A stretch of 64,000 nt of DNA from Luscinia megarhynchos (lineage: Eukaryota > Chordata > Aves > Passeriformes > Turdidae), in NCBI GenBank assembly GCA_034336665.1, contig CM067589.1:2179720-2243719 (forward strand). Direction: 5' to 3'. The notes beneath the pieces were generated by a model that was not told where the DNA came from, made no database searches, and saw nothing but the letters and a program-made list of their open reading frames with translations. Position numbers and translations under genes: made by a program. This document shows positions 1 to 13,772 of this stretch, piece after piece; position 1 is the first letter of the stretch, and the number at the start of each line of letters is the position of its first letter.

Positions 1-217
1 GGCTACTTTTTCAGTTAACTTCTCAGCAAAATTTTTAGGTTCAGTAAAAAATACACTTTATTCCTCTCTGAAATCTTAGAGTGAACATAGTGACTGAGTT
101 TTATACCCACATCTCATGTTCCTCATAAAGCCTAAGGGAGGAGAGGAGAAAGCAGGGATAGGGGAAGAACCAGAACTTTGTCCTCCTATATATTATTTAG
201 ATTCCTTGACATTAAAA

Positions 218-300
<83 letters not shown>

Positions 301-331
301 CATATTTATCTATGTATCCATATTTATCTAT
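218..331. repeat. (ATCT)n microsatellite
   Basis: About 20 perfect tandem ATCT units run to position 300, followed by an interrupted tail with TTTATC and TGTATC variants. The long uninterrupted run predicts length polymorphism. Small reading frames here (IYLSIYLS repeats) are artefacts of the array. Confidence 0.97.
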
Positions 332-1501
332 CCCATGTATTTGAGAAACATGAATCTAACTTTCCCAGAGACGTTCACTATTAACACCTGTTCAACAGTT
401 TTGTCCCAGTAGCATTAAAGCTTCAACAGCACCTTGTAAAAGACCTGGTGATGTATTTATAGAGTCTTAAATACTACATATTTTAGAACTAATTTCCAGA
501 TATTGTTCATCTTGTTAGAGAATACTTGGTGCAAATTAGCTCGCCAGCACTCTCAACCAGCAGGTTTGAGAAGTGGGAGTCCTGGTCAGTGAAAAAAGGT
601 TTAACATAAAATTTTTCCACCTCTCAGAATTTAGGGCAAGACAGGGGTCAACCTTCTTGACAAGAAAAATAAGAATCCTCCAAAAATCTCTGAATTCAAG
701 AGCTGAAACATCTCCCAAGGAGCTACTCTAATAACCAAGAATTATTTTCCTTTAGAGCGGTGGTTCCTAAAAATGTATCCTTTTTCTTTTTGCAAGGAGT
801 GAAGATAGGAAAGAACAACCATGCTCCTTCCACAGTGACATTTCTCCATGCCAGGAAAACCAACTGCTGTCATGTTGTGCTGGCTCTACATATGCTTTGT
901 GCCTGGTGGAACTGGGCAGGTTAGACCCAGATGCTGCTGCTCAGAGCTTGGACACAGTTTTGAAGAGCTGATCTGAACATCAGGGCTTTGAATTTGGCAG
1001 AAGCTGCAACTATTTCATGTTGGATCTAACACTGTAGTGTGTAGTGTGGTAACAAAATTATTTGAACTATTTTTGAAGCCAAGATGCAGCACAGGCACAG
1101 TAATAAACGTGATTCTGCAGGACAACAGTCCTGAACTCTGCAATGCTCTGCCAGTTTTCATGGCAACGAGCAAAGATCTTTAATTTAGTGACTGTCACAA
1201 TGAATTAGTTATAACTTGCAAGGAGGAGAAAGACAAGAAAACAAAATCAATGCTGTACTAGAAAAAGCTCTAAGTCTGTAATCAGGATAAAGCTTGTCAC
1301 CAGCTCCCCTAGAAGCTTTATGCCGAGTGTCTGTGGACTTTTATGATACCAGTCCTTTGGTGAAAGCTTCAGATTCTCCAAAGCCCACTGAACAGTGGAT
1401 AGGAAAAGGAAAAAAAGTCACCCCTACACAAATACATCAGAACATGTTCCTGTAAGAAGTGCTGTGAATGGAACTGGTTGCTTGTTTTCACCTTGAGAAC
1501 T

Positions 1502-1770
1502 GCAAGGACAGGTTTGGGACATGAAAGAAGCAAGAAAATGGAAAGCCAAGTGGGATATTGGGAAAAACATTCCTCCCTGTGAGGGTGGGCAGGCCCTGGC
1601 ACAGGGTGCCCAGAGCAGCTGTGGCTGCCCCTGGATCCCTGGAAGTGTCCAAGGCCACTGGGGCTGGGAGCAGCCTGGGATAGAGGAAGGTGTCCCTGCC
1701 CATGGCAATGGGGGGAACAAATGAGCTTTAAGGTCTTTTCCAACACAAACCATTCCACAGTTCTCAGTCT
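1502..1770 (+). mobile_element. CR1 LINE 3' fragment
   Basis: This has the avian CR1 3' end signature: TTGGGAAAAACATTCCTCCC, then CCCAGAGCAGCTGTGGCTGC, GATCCCTGGAAGTGTCCAAGG, and the terminal GAGCTTTAAGGTCTTTTCCA motif. It is 5'-truncated and lacks coding potential. It is antisense to TANC2. Confidence 0.88.
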
Positions 1771-1881
1771 TCCCAGCTTCTACAGACGCCACCTTTTCTC
1801 AGCTCGAGAAGCGCTGCACATAGATTAATCCATCACTTCATGCAAATGCCCAGATACAATAAAGCGTCATTTTTCAAATCA

Positions 1882-2163
<282 letters not shown>

Positions 2164-5100
2164 CTAGCAAAGAGAAAAGAATGAAAAACACCGTGTCTTC
2201 ATCAGAGATGTCACATCAGGACAGCTGTAAATGCAGCGGTTTTTCCTTTGGTGAGTTTGATCTGTTCTGACACGTGAAGTCTTTAAGAGCAATGAGTGTT
2301 AACTACCCATGACAAGAATCCAGACAAATCAGTTGGTAAAAACAGGCACTGATCCTGAAAAATGACTGGACCTCCTACTTGAGGAATAAAAGAAGTTAAG
2401 CTGTAGCTGTTTGCAGACAGACAGTGACAGCGGTTGACACCTCTGAAGTGCTTTGCTGAGCTCGGATTAAGGTCTGAGCTCTGTTTAAGGACTTGGTGCC
2501 ACTAATAACTTGTGATTGTTTTCTTGAACTTATTCTTTACTTGCTTTGTTATCACATGTCAAGCTCTGTGGAAATGGACAGACAGCATTCCCTGAGTTTA
2601 CTTTGGAAGGACAGAATCGCCTGAACTGGGGGCGATGCCAGGCTCACTGTACTCATACACTGTGATCCCATGCTCCATTAAAAAAAAATCAATTAAATTA
2701 AAAAATAAATAAATATGAATTCCCATTTTCCCAGCTTTCCCCTGATTTTTCCAGCTCAGCAAACTCTGCCAGAACCCTGCTACATTCTGCCTACTTATTA
2801 AAATAACCAGAAAGCCAGTGATATCTTCTCAGGCCATGCTGCCAACTTTATTGTTTTCTTCAGCAATATAAAAAAGGCCCTCAAAAATCTATCTCTGCTT
2901 TTGAATCTCCTTGGGAAGCTGCTCTGGCACGACTCCAGCCCAGCTTCTCCTGCTCCCTTGCTGCCTCCAGCCTCAGGCACTGCCTGCCCATTTGGAATGA
3001 GCCTCTGCCAGGCACAAAGCTTTTCTCCAGCTCCCATTCTGGACTGGATTTTCTTTTCAAATATCACTGAGTATCCAAAAATATCCCAGCAAGGCAGGTG
3101 GGAGCAGTTCTGTACCAAAACCACCACTGCCCCTGGAGCACTGCAGCACAGAATGTTGCAAAATAAATCGCATTTCTGAACTTGGAAAGGACACTGCAGC
3201 TGAGGACACTGTGCAAAGGAAAAGCTCCTCTGGGGCTCGGGGCAGCTGGGATGACATGTGCCCATGGCTTTGGACATGATAAAGGCTTTCTGTCTCTCCA
3301 CCTGCAGTATCTATCCCTTGGACTGCAGGAGGCTCCAGGCTGGCCAGGACGGTGAAGGAGGGTACCAAGGAACGAACACATCAGCCTGGGGTCCTCACCC
3401 GCTGCTGGTTCAGCACTGGCTTTTCAATTTCACTATGAAATTACCAATGGGGTGTAATGCAGTGCTTTCCTTCCCCAGCCAAAGCAAGGTGTGACACATG
3501 CAGCGATGGGAAAGCTGGGCTGCTATTTCAAGCATCAAGCCTTAATACATGTATTTAAGTTTTAATGGATACCTCCAAATTCCTTACAGAATTTTTCCTA
3601 CCAGCCAGTAAGAATATAATTAATTCCCTTAGAGAACAGAACTATGTAAAGTAATTATAGAGGTAATTCTATCTTTTCATGAGTCCTATTTATTTGGGGA
3701 TTATAACCTGTGCATTTCACAGAATGAAGTTTGTACCTTGGTATCAGGTTTCACTAACAGAAATTACTCAGATTTCCTATGCAATTGGTGTGTAGACAGA
3801 AAAATAAAGTCTCTTTTAATGAGAGGCCAATTAATTTCTTCCAGGAATCTGAAGAGCCATGTCATGGAAAAAGGGTCACGTGTAATCATTGTCACTGTCA
3901 GATTTTGGCACACACGTGCAATTACTACCCAATTAATTTCAGCCACTTCCACGCAGTACAGGTGGAATCTCAGAGGTCTTTTCAAACTTAAACAATTTTA
4001 TGATTCCACGATTCCTGATCCTTGTGCTGGATTTACTGGCGTATGAACTGTCTTGCAAGAGCAGGAGAAGCATAACGCTTAATGGGTGGATCTGAAGCTA
4101 AAGCAGAAAGATTCTGGGAAGTTAACCAAAGCAAAGGTAGAATGAGGTTCTCAGAAGATGCAACCGGAGCCAGAATTTCATCTTGATGTTATTTATTCTC
4201 TGTGACATTTTCTCTCTCTTCAAATCACACAGAGGCTGCCAAAAGCCAGTGCTGAGAGTGGAGCCTGGTGCTGGAGACTGGGCTGGGAATCAGGCTCCTC
4301 ACTTACACGGGGCTGGGTGGGAAGCAGTTTTCTCACACTGGAAAACGTTTTCAAGGTTTCCAACCCTGATCAAGCCTTGGGAATGCGACCAGGTTAGTAA
4401 GAGAAGTGAGTGCAAGAGCCTCCAGGGCAGCCAGGGACTGGTGCGGATGGGACTCACCCCATACCAGTTGAAACTGCTCTTTCTACCCTGTACTTCCTGA
4501 ATACCAGTAATGCTTTGGGAACGACCCTTGCCAGTTATTTCACCTTAAATACTCCATTAATTGTTCAAGGTTAATTTCTCCAGGAAGAAGGATGGATTAC
4601 CAGCTTCACTGATAAGGATTCTCTTCTAAGATAGGGGAGACCATATCCAGACTCAGCATCTGAAATGACATCTCTGCTCTAATCATGATTTTGAGGTGAT
4701 TTTGATCTCTCCTCCTTTTTCTTGACTGGATTAAGCCAAAAAGCAAACAAAAATCCCCCTTGTATACCCTGGAAATTAACTGTTCACTGGAAAAGTCGTG
4801 CTCTCTCTCAATAAAATCTTCCTTTTGCACAGATCTACCTATTTTTCCTTAAAATAATGCTTAAACAAGTTCCAACCATGCCTTATCATGAACAAATCCT
4901 TGAGTGAAACATTTAATTTTATGTAGAAATTATTACAATAAATGGAATCACCAGGTAACATCATGTGGCTCCAAAAGTATGGGCATGCCTGGATGCTGCA
5001 TTCAGCAAATTATTTTTTGTCTGACACAATTTAAGACATAATTTTTCTAATCATAGTTTCAATTTGAACCTAGTCATCCCATTGCACTAAATGCTATAAA

Positions 5101-8100
5101 CACCAAATTAGATTCCAAAACTTTTAAAACTTTATTTCAGCTATCAGGTTTGTTAAATGATTTCCTTGCTGTAAAGTTTGACTAAATTCAAGTCACTGGA
5201 TTGCAAAGCACACAAGGCCTATAAGCAACCCTAAAGAAAGGCATGGGCTACAACAAAGGATGGGAAAATAACACCTACATCCAGTCAAGTGCTCCAAGCA
5301 CCTGCTCATCTAATTTTTGTAAGGGCTGAGAACAGAGTCTAGTGACTCCATACTGAGAAACCAAGGTGTTGTGGTTTTTATATTAAATATCAAATGCCTG
5401 AAGTTAAGAATTTATATAGTTTCCTTTCTTGTTTGAAAAGGAGCTACAAAATAGTTGACACTTGTATGATGAGTATTTTACTTCCAAGGAGAGCCCCTTC
5501 TCCTAAAATGACGTGTAGACTCCATCTGGCTACACACTAAAGCAGAACATTTATCATGAGCTTCTTGGTAGCTCATTTTTCTAAGTATTAATTATGTGTT
5601 GCAAGACTTGAGGAACACCAGATGTGGGGACAGAGAGCACAGTGAACGGACCATAGCCAACATGACCACATTTCCTCCTAAAGTTGGGTCAAGGAGCCCC
5701 AAAACACTCATTTACTCTGAAATAACATAAACTTCATCTTTGTAACTGCCAAAGCAGAATGACAAAGATATTATTTGTATTCTCTCTAGGTGTTTAAACC
5801 AGTAGCTCTTCAGGAGTCTCTTCTCCCAACCCTTCCAACACCAGCCGTTCTTACTCTCCCTTTTTTGCCACAATCAATTCCCAATTCTGCCTTCATCCAG
5901 CCTCATGTAATCTTCATCTTCCTGCTGTCCGAGGGAAACAGCTGCTGGATGAAGGATTTTAAAAGCAAAACAGCTATTCCAAGGATAATGGAAAATGTTG
6001 GTGGATGAGCAGGCAAGAGCCTCATGAGTGGTGCAAGAGGAAGAGGATGAGAGGGCAAAGGAGAGGGGGAAAAATGAGACACGAAAGAGATTGCATATCA
6101 GTCATCAAGTACAGAGGGTGAGAAGGGACTGAACTGTGAGGGAGGAAAAGAAAAAAAAAGAAGGGAAACAAGTGACATGGCAGGAGAGGGAGAACATAAC
6201 AGCAACAGGGGAAAGACTAGAAGGGTAGAATGAACATCAAAGGAGTGCAAGGGTCTGGAGATGGCAAGTTATTTTTAATTATTTGCACAGGCCAATTTCA
6301 AGCAGGTCTCCAATACCACTTCTGAAACAGAATCTAGTCCATTATAGGCAGCATTCCTTTGCCATCACACCTGCTTCGTAGTTTGTCTTGGCTTCCTTCT
6401 GGAAGCGTGTCGTGCAAGGACTCCCAGCCCCTCCTGGACCAACCTCTCACACCCCTGAGCTCACAGCAACACCCTTCTCTCTCCAGTGCTCTTAAAGGGC
6501 TTCAGCATTGTATTTTAACCTTTAACAAGATTTTTTTTTGACCCATACAAAATAGGTTTAAATAAATGCAGCGTTAACACGCTGACCTGCCACCCTGCCA
6601 CATGCCAGGCACAACGCCAGCGGTGATAATGGGAACGGCCACCAGCACTGCACATGATTGTGACCCAGTATGTGGCACTGGGTGACCCAGTTTATTAGTA
6701 ATGTTCATTACTTTTACATAGCTGAGTATGTTGCTAAATGCCCTCTGAAATTCATTTGTGACCCAGGGCATCAAGGCTCAGCAACAATGAATCCCTCACC
6801 TCTGCATAAGGCAGGCGCACTCTCCTTTTCTATGCCTGCAGCAACGTTAGTGATGCTTTGGATATGGCTTGGAGGATGGGGAGAAGAGCCTCTGGAGCCA
6901 CTAGCTGTGTTCAGCATCAGCAAAATGCACTAATGCAATGGATGTGCAGCTCCTCCACCAGCTGCTCTGCATGGGGTACAATCCATTAGTGCAGCTGAGC
7001 TGGGTTTCAGGTTCATTTGTTTAAGTGCTGCTACCACAAACCACCACACAGCATCCAGAAACCCGAAGAATAAAGCTGTTCAATGGGTTAGTTAAAACTG
7101 GGCAGCCAATCCCTTAAAAATCCTATGTGAGTAAAGGATAAACCTCCAGGGAAAAGGGAAGGTCAGCATGGCAAGACTGAGTCGAGCTCCTGAGAGCCAG
7201 TCAGCAGTTACTTAGCTCTAAAATTAATGATTTGTTCATCTCTGACATTAAGAGCTAAATGCAAACTTTGCCCCCAAGAATTTACTGAACAACAACCATG
7301 CAGAAAAGTACAGCCCTGAATAATCCAGAGGAGGAAAAGCAACTGTCTGTTCACCTTTCATTTCTGTCATCACAGATACACAACTTCTGAATACTGGGAT
7401 AAGTGACATTTTCAGAGGGAAAGGCGAGTGGGTGAGAGGAAAACGAGCTTCCCACCAGCATTCTGGAGCCTGCACCAACCATTACCTAAGACTGTTTGTA
7501 TATTATTAACCTGCTTTTGTAATAATCTGCATTTCTCCAGCACAGTGACCTCAGCCCAATCTGAGAACATCCTGCTCTGCTCAGTGCAGGCAGAGGTGGA
7601 ACATCTGCACACAGCTTTATCCATATTCTCACATACGGCTCACCCAGCTCCTAAAATAACCCTGGCAACTGTGGTGCCCAGCACTGTCAACACCTTCTTC
7701 TGTACTTCAATTATGACTTCAGTGTTAAATGGGAATATAAACCACACTCATCCAAGAAATACTTTTCCATCCAGACTGACCAAAGGGGTCTTCTCTTCCT
7801 TTGGCTCTTTTTCCTTCAGCCATGTGGACAAAACCTGTCTAAGGAGGCCATCAGCAACTCTTTTTTTATTCCATAGCTACTGACACAGGAATATGCCGTT
7901 CCTCTCCCCACTCCTCCAGCAATAAAAGCACTTCCAGTCTTTTTTTCTCCTTTTCGTTTTTGTGTTAGACCTTGGAAAGCCTTTAGCTTATCTATATGAA
8001 GGTCTTCCTAAACTGTCCCCTCAAATGCTTGTTGGAGAATGTGGCATCATTCAGATTTAGAAGTTGAATTATTTTAACCAACTGTTTTTGCTATTGTCTA

Positions 8101-10610
8101 CTAGACGTTCAGTGGTTTTGCTCAGCTAAAAGTTCAGCATCAAAATTCTCATGATGTCTCAAAGGCAAGGCAGACACGTGACAAGGAGGCGACTGCATGC
8201 ACAACAAAGAGCTCCACGCTGTTATTTTAAGGGATTTCCAATTCTGCTGCCAGGTCAGCAACGCTTCTTCCCCCAGTGTCACTCGGGCTGTCAGAGTCCA
8301 CAGCTGCAGCAGGACAGGGAGGGCTTGTTTGATCGAGGGGGACATCAATGGCACAGATCAATCCATCTGCTGCTGACAGCCAGGATTCCCCAGTGGCGAT
8401 GCTGGGTTGTGCCACCCCAGGAGGTTACTACGAGTGCACCACGCACATCACTCCCAGCTATCAGTCCGACAAACATCCTTAACCATTTTATTTGTCTTTA
8501 TCTTTCTTCCTGAGGCTTGATAATCCATCAAACTCACTGTTTGTAGGGTGCTGCACAGCCCTTCTGGAAAACGTTTTGATGCAATAAACCAAACTGCTGT
8601 TAATGACAAAGAATAAACAGGAACACGGAGCTCTGAAAAATTAATTACAAAACTGAACAAAAGAAAAAGACTCCTATTTTTTCAGAAAAATTTCCTTTCA
8701 GGGCAGGAAATCAAGCCTTGAGGATTTAAGGATGTGCTTTATTTCAATCCATGTCTACATCCAACACACCTGGAAGTCACCCACTCTTCCTAAATAATAA
8801 ACCACTAATACCTGGTTACATGTCCCTTCCAGCATCAGTTATCCAAGGATCAGTACCTGCAGGGATCCCTTTTCCTTTTACTAGCCAGGGAATGGGTGTG
8901 AGGCAGATGAGATGCTGGTCCCAAGGATCCCAAAAAGGGGAACAGCAATGCTGGGAACAGACCCAAGGCCTCTGAATGCTGAATCAAGCCGTGCTGCTGC
9001 TCTGTGCCATCCCAGGAACTGTGTGCTGAACATGATGGAGTTTTAGTAAGTTCTATGTGCTGTGTCAGCAATCCAGGCACAAGCGGCGATTCCAAGTGCT
9101 CCAAGGTCAACTCCTCCACCTTGGCATTCGTTCATCAAGGCACGACATCTGGATGCTGGGCGCTGTTATTTCTGGAATCTGCCTGCATTTAGAGCAGCGG
9201 AGATTTACTGGGAGATTAATGATCTTGTTCCCAGGTGTAATCCTGCTGCAGGCACTATGTACAGCATATCTCCCAACCTCAGCTGTTGTGTTCCGACAGC
9301 AACACATTGGATTTATTCTACCAACAAGAATTTGGCTAAAGTATGAGCAGGACCTTAAAACCCTGCCTAAAAAGTCTGCAGCCAAGGTATAGCAACCTAT
9401 TTTTACTTTAATTTTGGCTGTCAGGATTGTTTTTACCTCTTTCTCCAGTGATCAGAGATGCCAAAAAAGCTTCTGTGAGTGATCTATGTCACGGATGCGA
9501 CACAGTGTTTGAAAAAGCCATATTCCTTCCCTTTTCCAGGAGGGAACTGAAGCTAAAACAGCATCCATTTATCAATTACATACTCAGCAGGATGACTTAA
9601 ACACACAGGGGAAGTGATAGATGAGATATTTTAAGCAGAGATAGCACACTTTACTGCCCTTTCTGGTAGTCTGCAGAGCTTCAGATTTGCAAGGAGTACA
9701 ATGACTAATGCATCCTGAACAAAACCAGACCTGGGCATTGCATTCCTTCCAAGAACTCTGTGTGGAAGAGTAGAGTATCAGATCTTTATTTATTTATTTA
9801 TGCAGCACATGCTCCCTGCCTGGCCATCTGGGTGCAGCAGGAGAGCAGACAGGACAAGACAGTATCTGGCACAAAAAGCCAAGTAAAACATATCCTGGTA
9901 ATAACTTAGAACAGAGACTTTTCTTGCTATTTTCCTCTCCAAAGTCAGAGCAGGTGGCAGGAAAGCATTAACTGCTCCCATCCTCCCAAAAGGTGGAGGA
10001 GGAGCAAGAGCAAAGTCCTTGGATTTCAAAGCAATAGAATGGCAGCTTTCAACCACCACAAAATTAGGGTTAAATCTCAGTAATACAATAAAATTCAAGC
10101 TGTAAATCTCGTGTACATAAGTGATAGTTTTCCATACAAACCACAGTTGCCAACACAGCAAGGAATTTCTGTATTGTTCCAAAGGCTATGGCATACTTTG
10201 CAGAACTTACTGAAAAATTCCCAAGTGCACACACAGCATTAACACTCAGCTTGGGCCTTCCCCAAGTACAGTACCTGCCCGATTCAAACAAAACACTGCT
10301 CAAACACTGGGTAATCTTGTTCTCAATGTGCTGAAGGAAAAACACAATTATTTCTGTAACTGTGTCATATCCTAACATTTGCAATGAGAAAGTAGGGTGG
10401 CTGTGAACGACAAACCCTGAGAGAAACAGGGGAGTGTATGTGATGTTGTGGGAGCTTCACTTTAGAGAAGTAACTCTCCTAGGTACTCAAAACTCCTTCC
10501 AGGAGCGTCTCTCGAGGCTCCCCACGCCAGCGGCGGCACGCGCGGCTTGCCAGGCAGGAAAGCTCCCGGGCAGCTCCATCCCAGCTGCCGCTCCCCAGGG
10601 CGGTCGGTAC
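2164..10610 (-). other. TANC2: TANC2 intron, about 8.4 kb
   Basis: This intron lies between the GTPEMRRRQ exon and the VVAYHYCQ exon. One possible CR1 tail lies near 3.96 kb. Otherwise it is mixed-composition unique sequence, with A-rich and purine-rich patches at about 2.68-2.72 kb and 6.0-6.25 kb. No exon, RNA gene or large repeat was recognised. Short open frames lack splice logic or similarity I can recognise. Confidence 0.8.
3930..4018 (+). mobile_element. Possible old CR1 3' tail
   Basis: The string CAGAGGTCTTTTCAAACTTA followed by ATTTTATGATTCCACGATTC resembles the CR1 terminus (GGTCTTTTCCAACCT then ATTCTATG-type repeats). Only the last few dozen bases are recognisable and it is diverged. 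Confidence 0.55.
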
Positions 10611-10735
10611 CTGCGAGGCCAGTCTCCTCATGGCCTCCTCCTGGCGCCGCCGCATCTCGGGGGTGCCGGGGCAGCTCCCGCTGGCGGCGTGGGCAGCAGG
10701 CTGGGCCAAGGGCAGCTCCCGGCCGGCGTCCGCAT
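10611..10735 (-). CDS. TANC2: TANC2 exon, [19 protein letters not shown] segment
   Basis: This 125-nt exon runs from CTCCCGGCAG to TCGCAG|GTACCG. Two bases complete the His codon started upstream, and it ends in phase 0. It encodes a linker, [20 protein letters not shown], then [20 protein letters not shown]. This insert within the ATPase domain is characteristic of TANC2. The linker looks about three residues shorter than the mammalian sequence I recall (TQPPSAHSSITSGS) and is richer in Ala. The exon is strongly GC-rich. No stop or frameshift is present. Confidence 0.95.
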
Positions 10736-11929
10736 CTGCCGGGAGAGAGCGGGACAAGCACCGGCGTTAATTACCATCACAATCAGGCACCTGCTCTTTC
10801 CTACGCATGGCACTTAAAATGCTTCCCACAAATACTCTGATGGGGATTTCAGGGATTTCCAGGCCAGAAGCTTCTCAAGAAACTTGTTTTAGAAGCAGGA
10901 AAGGACACTAAGAAAAAGCCTTGAGCTTGTCTTATTCATCTTCCCCACTGCAATTTCATTGACTTTAAAATAATGACAATAAATGGAGTGAACTGGGCCC
11001 TCTGGCAAGCTCTGCCTTCAGGTTTGCTGGAGTTGAGTGCAGAGCTCTCTTGCTCTGCATTTCTGCCAACAGACCTTCCCTTGTTATGAACAATCACTGG
11101 TTAATTTGGTTCCAAGTCCTCCTTCAGCACAGACAGCCAATTCTCCTGAATTACAGGCCTATTTTCTAACATAAATAAACGAAGAGTCCCAGCTAATACA
11201 GCCATCTGAAGTCCATTAATTTAATCAGGAGGAGAGGAGCAGCAGCAGCACAAGGGTCTGGAAAAGGCTTGCAAGCAAGTCATAAATTATCCTGGAATCA
11301 TCTCTGGCAAATTTAACTGTGCTCTAGTGCATTTTAGCTGCTTCTTTTGCCTGGTAAAGCAGAAATTGGCTTTACCAGCAGATTGCTACAGAAGCTCAGC
11401 CACCCGTCCTTTGTGGATAACATTCCCAAACCATTTTTATTTTTACTCCTAAGCACTCATATGGAGGATTTTTGAATGATACCACAACATGCAGCACTTG
11501 GTGATGTCTAATTATTGATTACTTTAAGAACACCACCACACTGAAGTGCAGTCTGTACTGGCGGAGGATTCTCCTGACTGGATTGCTGCAGTACATCCCT
11601 GAGCCCGACTGGCAATAATCATGCAAACAATGACCCATTTCACGGCAAACAACAGAGGAGGACGACTGCTGACTCTATAATTAACACCTGAATATGTTAG
11701 AATGAGGCACGTTCTTGATTCTGAGCATAACACCACTGTCACCTGTATTAATTTTCTGAGAGAGGAGTTAGAAGTGAGGGTCTATTCACACCAGTTTAAT
11801 TAGCTGATTGCACAACTGCCGTAGCAGAGTCAGACCACCTGACTAGCACGTATTAATTAGCATAGACTTAATAAGCATTATAGATTTTTTTCTCAGCATG
11901 TGGAAAAAGAAATGAAAAGAAACTTATCA

Positions 11930-12000
11930 CAAAATCAGAGATGAATCACAGAATATTCTGAATTGGAAGGGACCCACAAGGATCTTGCAGAATAATTATT
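11930..12000 (-). mobile_element. CR1 3' tail, short
   Basis: GAATCACAGAATATTCTGAA followed by TTGGAAGGGACCCACAAGGA is the reverse complement of a CR1 terminus. It is a short, degenerate fragment. Confidence 0.65.
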
Positions 12001-12759
12001 ATCTTCTATAGCTAGACTAGTGCACGTGACCTCTTTAGGAAATCAAGTCAAAATAACTATTGATTCTGAAGGTTTCCATCCTAATAACTAACACTGAGGA
12101 ATCATTCAGCTTTCAATTCCATGGATACACAACTAAACAATGTGTTAGGTGGGACCAAGGATCTTCATCCTCTGTGGACAAAGGGTGAGAAATCCAGCTT
12201 TTAGTCCAGGAGTTTAAGCACAGTCACCTCTTTAATGTCCACCATCACCCAGAGCAGACTGGGGACGCACACTTGCAGCTGTTACACTGCAGAGCTGAAG
12301 TTAAAACCCAGAAACAAGCCCTGCCTTTCACTACACATTGCTCATTTAGCTCTGACAAGTGCCACTGTTCAACACGCCAACCCCAGTGACATTTCATCTC
12401 TTCCAATAGGCCAAGAGCACAGCATTCCAGTAAACAGATTTAACTACAGCTTTACTGAGATAAAGTGACCTACATCCTTAAAGATACCTCCAGGTACCTA
12501 ACTCAGTATTTTTAGTCCTGTCTTACTCACTTACTGAGAGCTGAGTGATTCTAAAATGTTGTCGTCTCCACCTGCAAACCTGCCAGTGCGTAGTGATGGG
12601 AACTGGATGGGACCAGAGGAGGTGGAGCAACCTGGGGTCCTGAGCCTACATGGGCTTGTAACCTGCATGGAATATTTATACCGTGATTCAATGAGATAAA
12701 CAATCCATATGGGAACAAGGATGCCCTGGCATGGATTAATAATCTTAGAATACCGGCTG

Positions 12760-12856
12760 CCTGATCCGGCTGGAGATGTCATGAGCAGGGGGATTGGACT
12801 GCATGATCTTTAAAGGTCACTTCAAACCCAAACCATTCTGTGATTCTATGACTCTA
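12760..12856 (+). mobile_element. CR1 3' end
   Basis: GATCTTTAAAGGTCACTTCA, then CAAACCATTCTGTGATTCTA, then TGACTC is a typical CR1 terminus with its ATTCTATG-like end. Body sequence upstream is hardly recognisable. Confidence 0.8.
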
Positions 12857-12989
12857 AAACTGGACAGGGAAAGTCTGTGATGTTTCTAAGCCAGGTAAGT
12901 CAGAGACAGACTACTCTGACTCTTCAGAAAGCAGCTTTGGAACAGGAGCAGTATAAAAGCTGCCTGTAGCAGTACCTAGAGGGACTCCA

Positions 12990-13772
<783 letters not shown>

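Noticed and set aside
2798..3381. Overlapping frames of 78-167 codons on both strands
   Set aside because: No recognisable domain, no splice-consistent exon, and open frames on both strands of a GC-moderate intron are expected by chance.
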